From Lindgomyces ingoldianus (taxonomy: Eukaryota; Ascomycota; Dothideomycetes; Pleosporales; Lindgomycetaceae): 64,000 nt of DNA. The stretch covers positions 1,811,336 to 1,875,335 of the forward strand of contig NW_022985166.1 in the NCBI RefSeq assembly GCF_010093535.1, written 5' to 3'. Made by a program: the position numbers and the translations under genes. Positions 33,496 through 46,585 of this stretch are shown here, piece after piece (positions within the stretch are counted from its first letter, which is position 1; each line of letters begins with the position of its first letter). The notes beneath the pieces are model-generated. The model searched no databases. It was not told where the DNA came from and saw only the letters and a program-made list of their open reading frames with translations.

Positions 33496-35130
33496 GTAAT
33501 TACCACCCCCCTGCAAAGTATGGCTACTACTACCTTAGACATCAGCATGACAGGTGCTTTAGCTGCTAGCACTGGCTAGACCCCCACAGCAACTAAGGAA
33601 GCACAAAATTAGCAAATACTCTATCTCTAAAATAAGCTTAAACAACTTAAACAGCACCTCTAGCTATAAGCATAATAAGGACTCTTAAACATCTACTAGA
33701 TCTAGGCCCTCTAACTAGAAGTAGTAAACCTTAGAAACATTACCTATAAAAAAACAAGTATTAAATCTAAGAAGACCCTACGCCTAGCTCCCTCTAAAGC
33801 ATTTAATAGCTCTGCTAAAGATTTAAAACCTTTTTTTACTAAATGCCACCTCTACATGCAATATAATAAAGGTGCCTTTAAAACAGACAAAGAAATAATC
33901 TTATAAATAGGCCTACACTTAAAAGGATTACCTACTATTTAGTTCTAACTTTACGCTAACAACTAGATAAACTATAAGGCAAATAGTAAACCTTTACTAC
34001 TAGAAACACAGAAAATCTTTAATAATATTAATTTATTTAAAGCAGCCCTAACTATAATCTATAGGCTAGTTAATAAAAAAAAATAAGCAGTTAACAGAAT
34101 AGACGCTCTCTAACAGGGCAACAGCTCTGTCTAACAATATGCAGCTTACTTTAGAGAACTGCTAGCTATCTGCAGATAGATAGATAAAAGAGCTATAGAA
34201 TAAATGTTCTATAAAGGGCTCTTAGACACTATTAAAAACAAATTTACTTATACTAGAAAGCCTAAAAGCTTTAAGGATTATGTTATAAAAGCACTTACTT
34301 ACAACAAAAGACATGCTAAACATTATAGTAAAAAAGAAAAAGGCTAGACAACTGTAAAACCTAACTAGTTTTAGAAGAAGAAAGAAGCTCTACAGACTAA
34401 CACTAAGCTTATAGACCTTAGTTACGCTAAACATATGCGTAGCTTTTTAAAGAAAAAGAGCAATACCTCTAGAAGTGTAAGGCCACCCTTAAACAAGAAA
34501 CAGAAGAAATAGCTTAAAAAGAAGGCATGCCTTAACTATAGAAAAGTAGGTTACTTTTATTAAGAATGCCTAGACTTTAAACAACTAGAGAATAAAGATA
34601 GCAGATTAACTATAAAAGCAATGCATATAGAATAAGGCCTAACAGGACAAGAGATCCTAGACTAGCTAGATAAACGCCTCTGCTAGCAATGCAGAGACAA
34701 TTATAAATCTAAAGGATGCCTAATAGAATACTAGGAAGTTAAAGTACAAGATAATAACAAAGTCTTTAAGGCACTAGAACAAGCCGCTGCCTATAAGAGA
34801 TAGTAAGGCTACACCTAAGCTACAACATAGGTTACAAACATTAAAGAAGGGAAGAAAAAATTTCTCTTAGGACAACCTATAATAGGGATCTCTGCTTAGG
34901 AGCTTAGATACTAATTTAACTACAGCAACTGCTAGAAATGCAGCAATACTTATAACGCATAAAGCTGTAAGAAATTAATGTACAAGGTACATATTAATAA
35001 TAATGCTAAAACTTACAGCATACTAAAGGAAATTGCTAAGACACATTATATAGTTATAAACATAAACAAACAATAGAAAATGTTCTAGAAAATCCTTAAT
35101 AAGGGAGAGGGCCCTAATTAGCAATGCACG
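33496..35130 (+). pseudogene. Chromovirus D gag, degraded
   Basis: Plus-strand remnant related to gag of B. A zinc knuckle is readable near 34528-34572 (CLNYRKVGYFY.EC; second Cys and the His changed to Tyr). Stops are TAA/TAG from RIP. The last 60 bp before the hAT-like insertion are less mutated. Confidence 0.75.
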
Positions 35131-35138
35131 CCCCTGCA

Positions 35139-36347
35139 GCTTAGGGCTTCCAACAGGCTGTACTACGGTCTGTACAAAGTGAACTGTAACGGTCACGTGT
35201 TTAGTACGAACGTACTGAGTTTGTGAGCTGTACTGTACGTTTAATGATGCCTTAGGTACAGTACGTAGTACGGATTGTATTACCTTTTTAGGAAGTTTGT
35301 ATAGGAGTTCTAGAGGGGTATAAGGGCTCTGGCGAGCAGGAGGCCTGCGGACGCTTAAATCTCTTTCTAAGGGTTTTAATCTATCCATCTGTCTGTTGTC
35401 TTAAAAATGCCTGTTACAGACTATTTTCTATTGCAGAGTTATCTATCCACGCCTCTTGCAGCTATGGTGTTTAATAGAATGTAACTGTTACTGTTAGTAG
35501 TGTTTTTAAGGCGTTACTAGCGGCAATAGGGTTTTGTTCTTATAGAAAGAGTAAATTAAAACAGCCTTATAGGCAGTAATAGTTACTGCTAAGTTAATTA
35601 ATAGTAAAGTTACTGTTTAGTGCAGTTACTGCAGCAACTAGTGTTACTAAAGGCTCTAGAGGGCTTAATTTTAACACAATCTTGCTAATATGCTCTTCAC
35701 ACGATATCTAAGGCCCCTAGGTTTTAGCTGGAGGTTGCAAGTCTAGATATTGTCCTGAAACTTGTGAGAATAGAAAAACTAGAGGACAAGGCCTTAATTA
35801 TAAGAGCTTCTAGAGGCAGCCCTTGACTTCTTAAGACGACAAGAGCTTGCGAGGTGTTGAACTAGCTGCGAGCTTTAAGTGCAAGGAGTTACTTTACTGT
35901 TCTGTACTAATGATGGATAGTATAGGCAGTTACTGCAGTAACTATAGCCTTATTAACTGTACAGTAACAGAAGGCAATTTACTTTTGTTCTAACTGCTAA
36001 GAGATTGTTACTATTAGTAACAGTAGGAGCAGTACTATGTTCTATTAAACACCATGCTTGCAGCTTTACAGGCCTTATCTAGTCCTATCTGCTCTTGTTA
36101 CTAGGGAGAACTAGTTAATTAGACCTTAATCTTGCGTCTCTAGAGACCTATAGTCTTAGCTGTTTTGACTAGAGTACGGCGTACTTTAATTAAATTGTAC
36201 TACTTGTACAGATCACGTGAGCTGTAACAGTTACGATACGTACACCTACCTCTCCTCCTCCCTGTTGTACGAACGTACACAAAATCTTACCTGTACAGGC
36301 CTTAAAATCGCCTAATTGTACAGTACTACGCCTTGTTGGAAGCCCTG
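35139..36347. mobile_element. hAT-like non-autonomous DNA element
   Basis: 1.2 kb with inverted ends sharing AGGGCTTCCAACA. The flanking 8-mers are CCCCTGCA (35131-35138) and CCCCTGCT (36348-36355), one mismatch. CAGGG-type ends and an 8 bp duplication suit hAT. Near both ends lie CACGTG and many GTAC-type palindromes (tagtacgaacgtact), possible subterminal transposase sites. It is far less RIP-mutated than the host element. A 121-codon minus-strand frame (35388 to 35023) runs out through its left end and is not recognisable. Confidence 0.65.
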
Positions 36348-36355
36348 CCCCTGCT

Positions 36356-39300
36356 AACACTAAATCTATGCTAAGAACAAGCTAACACACCTCCCCTAGC
36401 ATTAGCTATCACCCGCAAAGACCTTAAACTACAACAGAATAAGGGATACTGCATTCCTTATAGCAGCAAGCAACATAATAAGTTCTAATGTACTTACTAA
36501 AGCCACCTATTACAAATTATTAGAACTAAGAAATATCCTAGATAGACATAGGTCTAGCTAATACTAGTACAAAACAACCTTAGGGAATGCCCCTATACCT
36601 AGTATCTCTGCAGTAATAAGTACTGCATTAAACACTAGCCAACTAAGCATAGGGCTGGCTGGTGGCCACACAGAACACAGGAAAACGTACCTAAAGGTAA
36701 CACAATGGTTGGCATAGCATCTACTTGCGAAATGCCACACTGCTTCTACTGCTAGAATAGTATAAGTTACAAACAAGAACTATAGACAGAATGCAACAAC
36801 AGGTTAGCATGCACGTTCTACTACTTTTAGTAGAGAGCACACTAATAAAACAACTAGATGCTATACTACTACAAGATAGAAGACGCCTAGTGCACTGTGC
36901 TAGAATGCATGATACTAGGACACTAAGAATACAAAGTACAACTAAATTAAATTATAGAATACAAAAACGCAGCTAAAACTGTTAATAAAGATAACAGAAT
37001 AGACTATAAAGAAATTCCCTATAAACTCTACGTCCTTATTACAGTTAGACAAAGACTAGGACAAAGCTTAATAATAGAAATTACCCTTTAACGCCTAGGT
37101 TAGGAATAGACAGGACTTACCTTAATAGACAGTAGATGCACGTTTATAGTAATTAATTTAAGATAAGTTAACTAAAACAACATACCCTTCTAAAGAAAGA
37201 AAAACCCTTTTAGAGTATCCCTAGCTAACGCCTTATTAATAGAATACAGTGTAGGATAAATTTAACTTAAAACAGAAGAACTTATTACAAAAGCTAAAGA
37301 AACTAACAACTAGATATCCTTTAACATATTACTGCTAGGGGACAAATATTAAGCAATATTAGGCTATAATTAGCTTTATAAACATAACCTAGCAATTAAT
37401 TAGTAAACTATGTCTCTAACTAACTAAGACAGAATAGAAACAGCATAATTAGTATTTTATAAAGACTCTAACAAAACTTATTAAAAGCTAAAAATGTTCC
37501 CCTGTTAGAAACTAGAAGCTTAGGCTGTCCGCCTAATAAAGAAAGAGCTAGAAGAAATCTCCTTTAAAGAATTTAAAAAAAAATAAGACCTTAATTAGGT
37601 TAGAATCTACTAAATAGCCTATAAAACAACTAAAATACTAGAAGAATACTAAGACTATAAGGACATATTTAAAACCTTAGAAGATCTAGGAAAACTGCTA
37701 CTACACTAGCCCTAGAATTACGCTATTAATCTTAAGCTAAACTTACAACTAAAAACTTATAAGCTCTAACCCCTAACAAAAGCTTAAAAGGACGCCCTGC
37801 AGGAATATGTAGACAGGATGTTAGCTTAAGGACATATCTAAGAAAGTAACAGTCTAATAGCGTTAGCAGTAGTTTTTACAAAGAAGAAGAATAGCAAAGT
37901 AAGAGTATACTAAGATTACTAAACTCTAAATAATAATACTATAAGAGACTAGTACCTTTTACTAATTATTTAGAACATTATAAATTAGCTTAAAGGAACT
38001 AAGCACTTTACTAAGTTTAATGTCTAAGATAGATTTAATAAAATAAGAATTAAAGAAAGACATAAGTAGATAACAGCCTTCTAAACCCTAGAAGGACTAT
38101 ATAAACTCCTTATTATGCTATTTAGACTAACTAACGCCCTAGTAACCTTCTAAAGAGTTACTAACACTGCGCTTAACCTCTATCTAGACATATTTATACT
38201 TATATACCTAGATAACGTCCTAATATACACTAAAGATAACTAAGTAGACTATGTATCTAAAGTAAAACTTATACTTAACTAACTCTAACAGTATAGACTT
38301 TATCTACAACTAGAAAAATGTAAATTTAATGTATAAAAAACTAAATATCTAGAATTTATTATTAATAAAAAAGAGATAAAAATAGACTTTACTAAAGTAA
38401 GTAAGGTACTTAACTAGCTAACACTAATAATAGTAACAGAAATTAAAGGATTTCTAGGCCTTACAGGCTATGTACAAAAAATAATTAAGGACTACTTAAA
38501 AATAGCGCTCCCTCTTACAGACGCCGCTTTAAAAGAAAAAGCAAGTTAGAAATTCTAATAAACACTAGAAATAGAGGAAGCTTTTTAAAAACTAAAATAA
38601 ACAATAACAAGCTATCCTGTTCTTAGAATGTATAACTCTACATTAGAAATAAAAGTGCACACTAATGCCTCTTTAAGAGCTAAAGGAGCAGCACTTTTCT
38701 AGAAACAAGAAAACAGTTATTAGCACCTAGTAGCCTACTATTTAGCTAAATTTGCACTATTAGAGCAGAAATATACTATTCCTAACAAAGAATTAAAAGC
38801 TATAGTAAATGCATGTAGAAACTAGAAAGTTAAGCTTTAAAGACTTAATTAGTAATTTATAATCTACACTAACTACGCAAATCTTGTTACCTTTCTTACT
38901 ACTAAGAAACTTTTACTAATGCATGTATAATAAGCTATAAAACTTACTTAATTTAATTTTATTATTAAACATGTAGCTAGAAGTAGCAACTAATAGGCTA
39001 ACACCTTAAGTAGGCGCGCAGACTACTTTAAGGTAAATAAAGAAAACTTAGAGGAATTTGTAATTTTTAAGAAAACTTTTAAAAGACTAGTTTATAAAGG
39101 ACCTAACTAAAAGAAACTACTGTGTTCCCTTATAATAATTAAACAAGGATAGAAAAACCTAATAAGAGAGTATTATAAAGCCTCTATGTTTAGACACCTA
39201 GGAATTAGATTATTATAAAAGAAAATTAAAAATGCTATACTCTAAGAGGTACCCTAATTAAAACACCTGTGTACTAAAGTCCTATAGGAATGTAACACCT

Positions 39301-40345
39301 GTAATAAGAACAACCTATAACAACATAAGCTGTACAGATTACTTTAGCTAATTATAGCACCTAGCTAACTATAGACAATAATAACTATAGACTTTATAAC
39401 TAGACTACCACCTTCACGCAAGCCTAGTACTAAAAGACTTTGCAATATAATTGCACAAGTTATAAACAAAACTACTAAGTTTGTCTACTTATAGCTATTA
39501 GAAAAAACTATTATAGCTAAAGAATTTATGTTTAAATTAGAAAAGAACATTTTTGCTACCTACAGCTGCCCTAAGATTATTATCTTTAACTATAATAAAC
39601 TATTTACTAGCAAATTCTAGACAGCCTTAATTAAGCACTTTAAAATTAATTATAGACTTTTTACTGCCTACTACCTATAAATAAACAGACAAATAGAAAG
39701 AATAAACGCAGAAGTTAAAAAATTTCTATAAAAATACGTCTTATATAAATAAATAGATTAAGTAAAATAGCTGCTAATAGCATAGTTTGCTATTAACACC
39801 TTAGAATTAGCTATAACTAAGGAAACCCTGTATAAAGCTAATTTTAGTTATTCTTTATAATATAAGCTCTACAGCTTATAACTAACTAATCCCCTAGAAG
39901 CTATAGATTGCACAACTAAACTTCTAGAAATACATTAGAAACTTACTAGAAAAGCATAATTAGCTTAGAAAGCTATAAAAAAGGCAGTAAATTAGAAAAA
40001 AGAACCTGCGCTAGAAATACACCTAAATAATTACATATACTTAGATATAAAAGATCTTAAAACACTAAGACCCTCTAGAAAGCTAGTAAAGAAACACATA
40101 GGACTATACTAAGTTATACAAACACGCCCTAGCATCTGCAAACTTAAACTACTAAAAGAAATGCAGATACATCTGTAGTTCTACATCTCTAAGCTTAAAC
40201 TTACACTTAAAACTATCCTACTTACCACTACTAGATAAAAAGAGGAGGAAAAAGAGTATAAAGTAAAAAAAATTCTAGACTATAAAGAAAACAAGTACTT
40301 AGTAAAATAGAAAAGATAGCCTACTAGTAAAAACACTTAGAAGCC
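36356..40345 (+). pseudogene. Chromovirus D protease and pol, degraded
   Basis: Protease signature near 37113-37150 (LTLIDSRCTF, with DSG changed to DSR). RT active site at 38205-38216 reads YLDN then VLIY. RNase H-like sequence is near 38640-38970. Integrase is near 39280-39850, including a Cys pair (ECNTCNKNNL) and TIDFITRLP. A chromodomain lies near 40248-40345 (EYKVKKILDY, then KYLVK). Inactivated throughout by RIP stops. The stretch 36356-36450 beside the insertion is relatively intact. Small open frames at 36564-36776 and 36791-36976 are chance openings in this remnant. Confidence 0.85.
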
Positions 40346-40494
40346 TATTAAAAACCTCCTAAACGCCCCTTAGGCCCTTTATAAATACTTAGAGTCCCTT
40401 CTAAACAAAACTACCCTAGAGAAAGCTCCCTAGACTAGAAAACACTATTATTAGTTAAAACTGCAGCAGCATTAGCTAGCTGCGATGTGGGAAG

Positions 40495-40967
40495 TCCATA
40501 ACCCTTTAACATAAGTTAAGAAGAAGGAAGACTAGCTGCTTCTGCTTTAAGCGCTTTAAGCTTATCTAGCAATAAAAGGTCTTCTTTTAAATACTTTACT
40601 TTTTAATCCTTTAACACTTTTAACTGCTTCTAAATTTTTTTTTATAAGAAATAATTAACTAAAGATGTTTTACTAACTCTTCCTTTTTACGCATCTTGTC
40701 TTCTTAAGCTACCTCCGCCTCTGCTAACAGCCTCTCGCGCTCCTGCTCTAACTAATCCTAAGCTGTGTTTAACATAAAGGCATTACAGCAACTGCCTTTT
40801 TGCACACACTTAACATACTTATCTAATAATAAGGACATTACGTAAGAGGACCTGCTTAAGCAACAAGCACTGTAAAGACGCATCTTTGTATAACAAAGAG
40901 GATTAAGACAGGCAACAGTACAAAGACAACAAACAACAGCAGAAGAACAAGAAGCCTGGCAAGGCAT
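40495..40967 (-). pseudogene. Antisense Zn2Cys6/coiled-coil reading frame of chromovirus D
   Basis: Starts at an ATG at 40967 and is open for 69 codons to a TAG at 40758, then continues in the same frame past RIP-type stops. A Cys-rich N-terminus leads to YSAC-x6-Y, eight residues, then YVKC-x6-C: a Zn2Cys6-like CX2CX6CX8CX2CX6C once Tyr is read as mutated Cys. It continues LEQERERLLAEAEVA, KMRKKEELVKHL and YLKEDLLLLDKLKALKAEA, a probable coiled coil. Homologous to the B antisense frame. Opposite strand to pol, between chromodomain and 3' LTR. Role unknown. Confidence 0.7.
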
Positions 40968-41091
40968 AGTTAAAAAGACTTAACATAGAATTAGCCTTTA
41001 AAGAAGGGGACGCACTAGCTAAAAAGAAAACCTAACGCTTACAACAAAAAGAACATAACAGCAAGGACGCTAACTAGGAAGGAAGCCTGCG

Positions 41092-41698
41092 TGTTACAGC
41101 TAACAGTTAGACTATAATAACCTAACTAGCTGTCCTACACAGCCCAAACAATGTCAGATAGAAGACGCTTAGCCCTGCGCTAAATAAATCACGTGACAGG
41201 ACAGATAAGAAATAGCTTTAGCTTTTAGACAAAAGCCTTTTAGAGTGCATCATCTAATAAACTATGCAGGCTTGCAGGCTTGTAGGCTATGCAGGCTGTA
41301 TAGAAATTAGCATGCAAGCATGCAGAGCATGTAAACCCTATGTATATAGTCTTAATCACAACCATAGTTAGAAGGCTGTAATTACTGTTTAGTTTATTAT
41401 TTAGTCTTTACCTACTTTATAAACTAAGAGGCATTAACACCTTTACAACAAGGACATTGCCGCCCTATATATCTTGCACTATATATACCTCCCTTCCTAT
41501 CCCTACGGATCAGGTTCGCCAGCTCCCCATACAGCTGCTGGGCAAACCACAAGCCTGCCTACCTTAAACTCTCTATCCCCACGCTCTGCTCGACGAACTG
41601 TACACTCGATCCAGCTAAGTTCTCCCCTTCCTCTCTAAACATCTTGATAGGCCGACGTACTCCCGAATTACCATCTCGCCGGAGTAAGGATTGTAACA
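41092..41698 (+). repeat. 3' LTR of chromovirus D
   Basis: Left part mutated, last 120 bp intact (ctcgatccagctaagtt, where the 5' LTR has cttaatctagctaagtt). Confidence 0.9.
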
Positions 41699-41703
41699 TC
41701 TAT

Positions 41704-42019
41704 CTATGTCTATAGTTATAGCTGCAAATCTACTTTTATAAATATATTTCTATTTAATATTATACTTTATAATTTTTTTAAGTAGTTTAAAAAGTTTTTT
41801 AAATATAATTTAGTATATTTTATAGTAATTAACATTTATAAGCACTTAGGCAAAAGTAAATACTATAAAGATATTAGTAACATGTTTTTATAAAGTTTTA
41901 ATTAACTTACTTTTACTATGTCTTAGTAGCATCCATGTAAAAATAATTTTATTAAAAAAAAAGTTACACACACACTTATATAACATGTCTATCTTAAATG
42001 TCTTTTATTTAAAAAAAAC
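41704..42019. other. AT-rich spacer
   Basis: RIP-mutated DNA with no recognised feature. It should be continuous with 32152-32883 across element D. Confidence 0.5.
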
Positions 42020-42024
42020 CTTAG

Positions 42025-42334
42025 TGTAACGGCGCAGGCAAGACAATGGGTCCGAATGCGGTGGGAATCCACTCAGAGGCATATGGGAGTGCGTGGGGAC
42101 TCTGAACCTGGGAATGCCATTGACACCTATAGGCCTTGTACGAAAGGATATCAGAAAACTACCGAGCTAGCTACGGGGCGAGGTGCGACTAAATACATGA
42201 GGGAATAGGGGTAACAGCAGGGGGCAGGGCAGAGTCGGGGCCAGGTCGAGTCAGGGTCGAGCCAGGGTCGGAGCCGATACGGGGACCCTTCGGATGGGTT
42301 CCGGGCGACCCGAGATGGAACGAGAATCGTTACA
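42025..42334 (-). mobile_element. Solo LTR of family A
   Basis: 310 bp, TGTAACGG...CGTTACA, TSD CTTAG at 42020-42024 and 42335-42339. It is hardly mutated. It differs from the other LTRs by extra copies of a short cagggtcgag-type motif and by loss of several bases before the end. Confidence 0.88.
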
Positions 42335-42339
42335 CTTAG

Positions 42340-43766
42340 CTTACTTTTTATAAAAGTAGAATATTATAATGCTAAACTTACTATATTTAATTCTTTATAT
42401 ATATGCTTATTTAACAGCTTATTAGCATATATAATAAAAATAAATCTAATGCTGTTTTATACTAAATTAGGTTTACTCTTATAATTTTACTTATATTTAA
42501 ATAATACACTAGTAAGGCTTTGCTTATTAGGCTAGCATAAAAGCTTCTTCTTCTATATATACTAGCGTATTTGCGATAGGTTGTTAAGGCTAGCATGCAC
42601 TTTTTTAAGAGTTAAAGCTTAATGCTAGCAGCACTACTTTTATAGCTCTAGGCTAGCTTTAAACTAGGCTATATAAAATTAAAAACACTTTTTTAATAAT
42701 TTAAAGCATAAGCTTACTAAGTATAAAGTTAAAGTAAAAAAGCTTACAGCATATAGTAAATAGCTACTTTATATATTTAATAAAGGTCTTTTTTAGTGCA
42801 GAGGGGCTATAGGAATAAGTTCTAATTTAGGTTATAAGTATATAAAGTAATGTAATAAAGTTATTAAGTATTTACACTATAACCTTACACTTATAGTTAT
42901 TATAATGTACTATTTTTTTTTAGCTTTATAAATAATCTATTTCTAAACACATTATAAGCGTAATATAAAAGAGAATAAAAAAAGATAGACTTACTATAGA
43001 AGGCTATGTTTAACCTAACTAGCTCTATAATATAGTAATTAGCTAGTGTGTTTAAAGAACATTTATTCTAAATTAAATTATATAATAAATTATAATTAAT
43101 TATTACTATATTAATACTTTACGAAAAATAGTCTTTATAAATTATTATGTTAGCGCGTCTATTATAGCACCTAATATAGTATTAAGGGCGACTATAGGCA
43201 TTCTAAATTCTATTAGTATAAATAACTTAAGCAAATTAGATATACTTATAAGTTCTTTTTACTTTTTTAATTAGTACTTATAATTAGGTTACTATTACTA
43301 ATAGCTCTTTTTAGCCTATATTTTTTTTAGTACTTAGTAATACTTTATTATCTTATTAAAGCAGCTAAAGGTTTTAGAAACTTTAAATAAAGCTCTTTTA
43401 TTTATAATTATTTACTATGTGTAAGTTATAACATGTGTGTGTGTTATATACAGCAAGTTAGAACATATATACTAGCAAGCTTTAATGCCTTTACACTGCA
43501 TAGTCTAGCGTATATAGGGGACACCTAAGTAAGTAGATGTAGTTAGCTTCTATAACACCTTCTAGTTAAAAAAGTACTATGTATTATACTTGAAATTTGT
43601 TAAAATTAAAATCTATTTAGGTTTAATAAATATATACTTATAAAGCTTTAATAAGTAGTTTATAGTTACTATAAAAGTTGCCTACATTAATTACTAAAAT
43701 ACTACAACAGTTCATAAATGATCTGTAAAAGCAAAGCTTGCTTAGAGCAATAGTTAGCACATTAAG
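42340..43766. other. AT-rich DNA, no gene seen
   Basis: Strongly TpA-rich on both strands. I recognise no domain; it is presumably old, RIP-degraded repeat. Confidence 0.5.
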
Positions 43767-43771
43767 GTAGG

Positions 43772-43972
43772 TGTAAGGCGGGATGTCCTAGAGCGGGATA
43801 GGATGGCCCCCCCTAGCCTGTTTAGAGGTCACATGACCTGTGCTTTGTATATAAGCATAAATCCTAATAAGTAAGGCTTAGCAGTAATTTATTTTTCTTA
43901 TAATACACTCTTATCTTTCTTTAAAAGCTTACTTTTAGTGCTATCTATGCTATCTACTATTTTATCTTTATA
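43772..43972 (+). mobile_element. Solo LTR of family E
   Basis: 201 bp, begins TGTAAGGCGG, TSD GTAGG at 43767-43771 and 43973-43977. It matches the LTR at 59073-59273 in the opposite orientation. A TATA-like tatataagcat lies mid-LTR. The final CA has become TA by RIP. Confidence 0.8.
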
Positions 43973-43977
43973 GTAGG

Positions 43978-45589
43978 TTATTTAGGTTTAAGAATAGTTT
44001 ATAATAATTTTTATAAATTATTATATCTTAGGTTGCTTAAAACTTATTTAATAAGTTTTTATATTAGCTTTAACTATAACTTAACTTTGTTCTTTATAGT
44101 TACTTTTATTTTTTTAAGTATTTAGTTGCACCTTTTCTTTTAGCTAGCTTAGTAGTTTTCTAATATCCTCTATATAAGGCCTATAGGTGTTAATAGCATT
44201 CCTAGGTTCTAAGTCCCTACACACTTCTATATTTCTTTAAGTAGATTCTTACTGCATTTAGATCTATTGTCTTGCCTGCGCTGTTATATAGTTATAGCAT
44301 AATGCTTAGCAAATTAGTATTAGATAGGTAATAGACATATAATAATAATATTTAACTATAGCATGTAAATAATTATAGCCTATAACAAAGCATAGCTAAT
44401 ACTAATCTCTAACACACTAATATAGCTAAAAAATATAGAATAAATATAGCTAACTATAATTTAAATATGTTTTATATAACATATACTAAAGTAAACTACA
44501 TATAAATTAATATTAAAGTGTACTTATATTAAGTATACTTTTTTATAAAAAAATATATATAAAAAATATATAAACTAATAAAAAAATTATAACTAACTAG
44601 TTAGTGTGTTTTAAAAAAGATTTTACTTAACTTTATAGTTTATAAACTTAAATATATTAAGTATAGTAAGCTTTACTAATAACTTACTTTATTTTTTATA
44701 ATACTATAAAGATAATAAAATTATTACTATTTATATACTTTTTTACTTATTACACTTTTTATAGCTATTTAATATAGGTTATTTTACTTTTTAAAAAAGT
44801 ATATAGGCGCTAAGCTAAAAACTTTATACATAACTAAATTACTTATTATAAAGTATACTTAAAAGTAAAGTAATACTTAAAAGTAAATAATAGCTAGCTA
44901 ATTTTTAGCTTTAATTAAGTTAGTAAAATTTCTTTTTTAAAAACTAAAAGTTTATATAAATTTAAAATTAGTTATTGTCTAAATAAAAGTATTTAAATAT
45001 GCTGTTAGGCGTTACATGTTATAGGCTTGTGTTATAGTTGTATACATAAATAGATAAATATTTCTTTCCTTTGCACAGACTTAGAAGAAGAAGAACAATT
45101 AACACTAGTTACCTGCTACCCCCCCTGCGTAATGTGTACACTGTGTAACTCTCTTTGCCTTGCACGTACTTGCTAATTATAAATGCTAGCTAGCATAGAG
45201 CCTATTTAACAGTTATCTAGAAATTAGTTAATTATTAGCTATAATTAAAAAAACATGTTTTAGCCCTAGCTTTTAATAAGTTTTTAATCTTATAATAGTC
45301 TTTCTCTTTTTTACACCTTGTGTTTTCTAGCGTTGCACCTGTTTCTTTTACTGCCTAATACTACTACACTACACCTAATACTGCTACTTAATATCTTTAA
45401 TTTAATTATTTTAGTATTAAAGCCCTAGTTATAGAGCTGTAGCTTGTGTAGTTTATTACCTCTACAGAAATTTCTTAAAGTGCTAGAGAGCTCTAGCGCT
45501 GTCTCTGCCTCTGTCTCTGCCTCTCTATTGCTGCAAAGATTAATATAGTACATGTAATACCTTAATAAGCTGTTTTGCTTATAAAACTG
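43978..45589. other. AT-rich DNA with one dispersed repeat
   Basis: No coding motif. It includes the repeat at 44682-44855 and a short tct/gcct microsatellite near 45500-45530. Confidence 0.5.
44682..44855 (+). repeat. Dispersed repeat, copy 1
   Basis: About 175 bp, similar to 58351-58520 (shared aataaaattattactattt and gctaagctaaaaacttta). Family unknown. Confidence 0.65.
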
Positions 45590-45594
45590 CTAGT

Positions 45595-45912
45595 TGTCAC
45601 GATTGTGCACGAGTAAGGTTATAGAGCTTCACGGAGGTCTAGTTCAATTACTATGTAAGGTATCATGGTAGGTACAAGACGTTGTGTGAGGAACAGGAAG
45701 GTTTAGGAGGAAATTAGCAATTAAATACTTAGCTTAGAAGTCTAAGCGCTTTAGGTATAAATTAAGCCTGTTCCGGGTTCAGTTAGTGTTGAGGCGGTTC
45801 GTGCTTAAGTTCATGTCCGTGTCGTGTCGTGTTCGTGTCGGACGTGCACCGATAATACTCCAGTACGCGTCCAATACAGTTATGTCTGGGATCCGGGGAG
45901 GATACCGTGACA
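45595..45912 (-). mobile_element. Solo LTR of family F
   Basis: 318 bp, the same length as the LTRs of element F, TSD CTAGT at 45590-45594 and 45913-45917. It is nearly unmutated, so it shows the pre-RIP sequence of this LTR. Confidence 0.9.
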
Positions 45913-46009
45913 CTAGTTTAGCTTCTTTAACTACTGTTTAAATATAATAGGCTAATGCCTAGAGGTGTTAGTAAGAGATTACCTAGCAGTGTTAAAAAAA
46001 GCATAAAGT

Positions 46010-46185
46010 AAATTACAGCAAATTATAGTAGACTACAGCAAATTGCAGCAAACTATAGTAAACTACAGCAAATTGCAGTAAACTATAGCAAATTGTAGCA
46101 AATTGTAGCAAATTATAGTAAACTACAGCAAATTGCGGTAGACTATAGCAAATTACAGCAAACTACAGTAGATTACAGCAGCAGG
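46010..46185. repeat. 10 bp-period minisatellite
   Basis: About 17 tandem 10-mers of the type gcaaattgca / gcaaactata / gtagactaca. The same basic unit makes up the minisatellite inside LTR G at 48640-48800. Read as codons it gives a Gln/Leu-rich 10-residue period, which is probably incidental. Confidence 0.8.
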
Positions 46186-46254
46186 CAGCAATCTCTAGTA
46201 GATATTAGTTGTGTTGCAAGTAGCTCTACGTATAGAGAGAGTTCTAAAGGAGTA

Positions 46255-46434
46255 ATGCCTCTAAAAAAAAAAGCCTTACAAAGGGCAGTAATAATTGCAC
46301 ATAAGCTAGTGTTAGCGTAATAGGAAATTACTAAGCTTTAAGCAGCTAATAAGGCAGCTACATTAAGAAAGGCCTGCGCTTAACAGCTTAAAATAAGTTT
46401 AGGGCGCACAGTGACAGAAAGAAAGCAAAGAAGC
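46255..46434 (+). pseudogene. Pogo/Fot-type transposase C-terminus, copy 1, truncated
   Basis: Plus strand: AVIIAHKLVLA, EITKL.AANKAAT, then KISLGRTVTERKQRS. This matches the tail of fungal Fot1/pogo-type DDE transposases, a conserved AHKLVL...AANEAATxRK...RARSDRKKAKK block. An internal segment present in the copy at 58800 is missing. The frame stops at 46434 where a family G LTR begins. RIP stops present. Confidence 0.65.
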
Positions 46435-46585
46435 TGTTAGATTAAAGCACTGTTTCTAGGCTTCCTAAGATGAATGATAGGTTTTAGATATGATGTATAG
46501 GATGATGATTAATTGTATTAATTGATTGAATATTTTTTTTTGTCTGCTCTGCTCGTGTTGCTCGGCTTTGTTTTTCCGGTCCGAG
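46435..46585 (-). mobile_element. Family G LTR, reverse orientation, cut by the assembly gap
   Basis: Begins tgttagattaaagcac, the complement of the G LTR end, and matches it to the gap. The other end is not seen after the gap, so this is either a gapped solo LTR or one LTR of a larger element. Confidence 0.75.

Larger units (their letters stand above)
32889..41698 (+). mobile_element. Chromovirus D (Ty3/gypsy), with a hAT-like insertion
   Basis: LTRs of 607 bp (32889-33495, 41092-41698; TGTTACGG...TTGTAACA) with TSD TCTAT at 32884-32888 and 41699-41703. Plus-sense, 7.6 kb without the 1.2 kb insert. Same domain order and antisense frame as B, but different LTR sequence. Confidence 0.93.
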
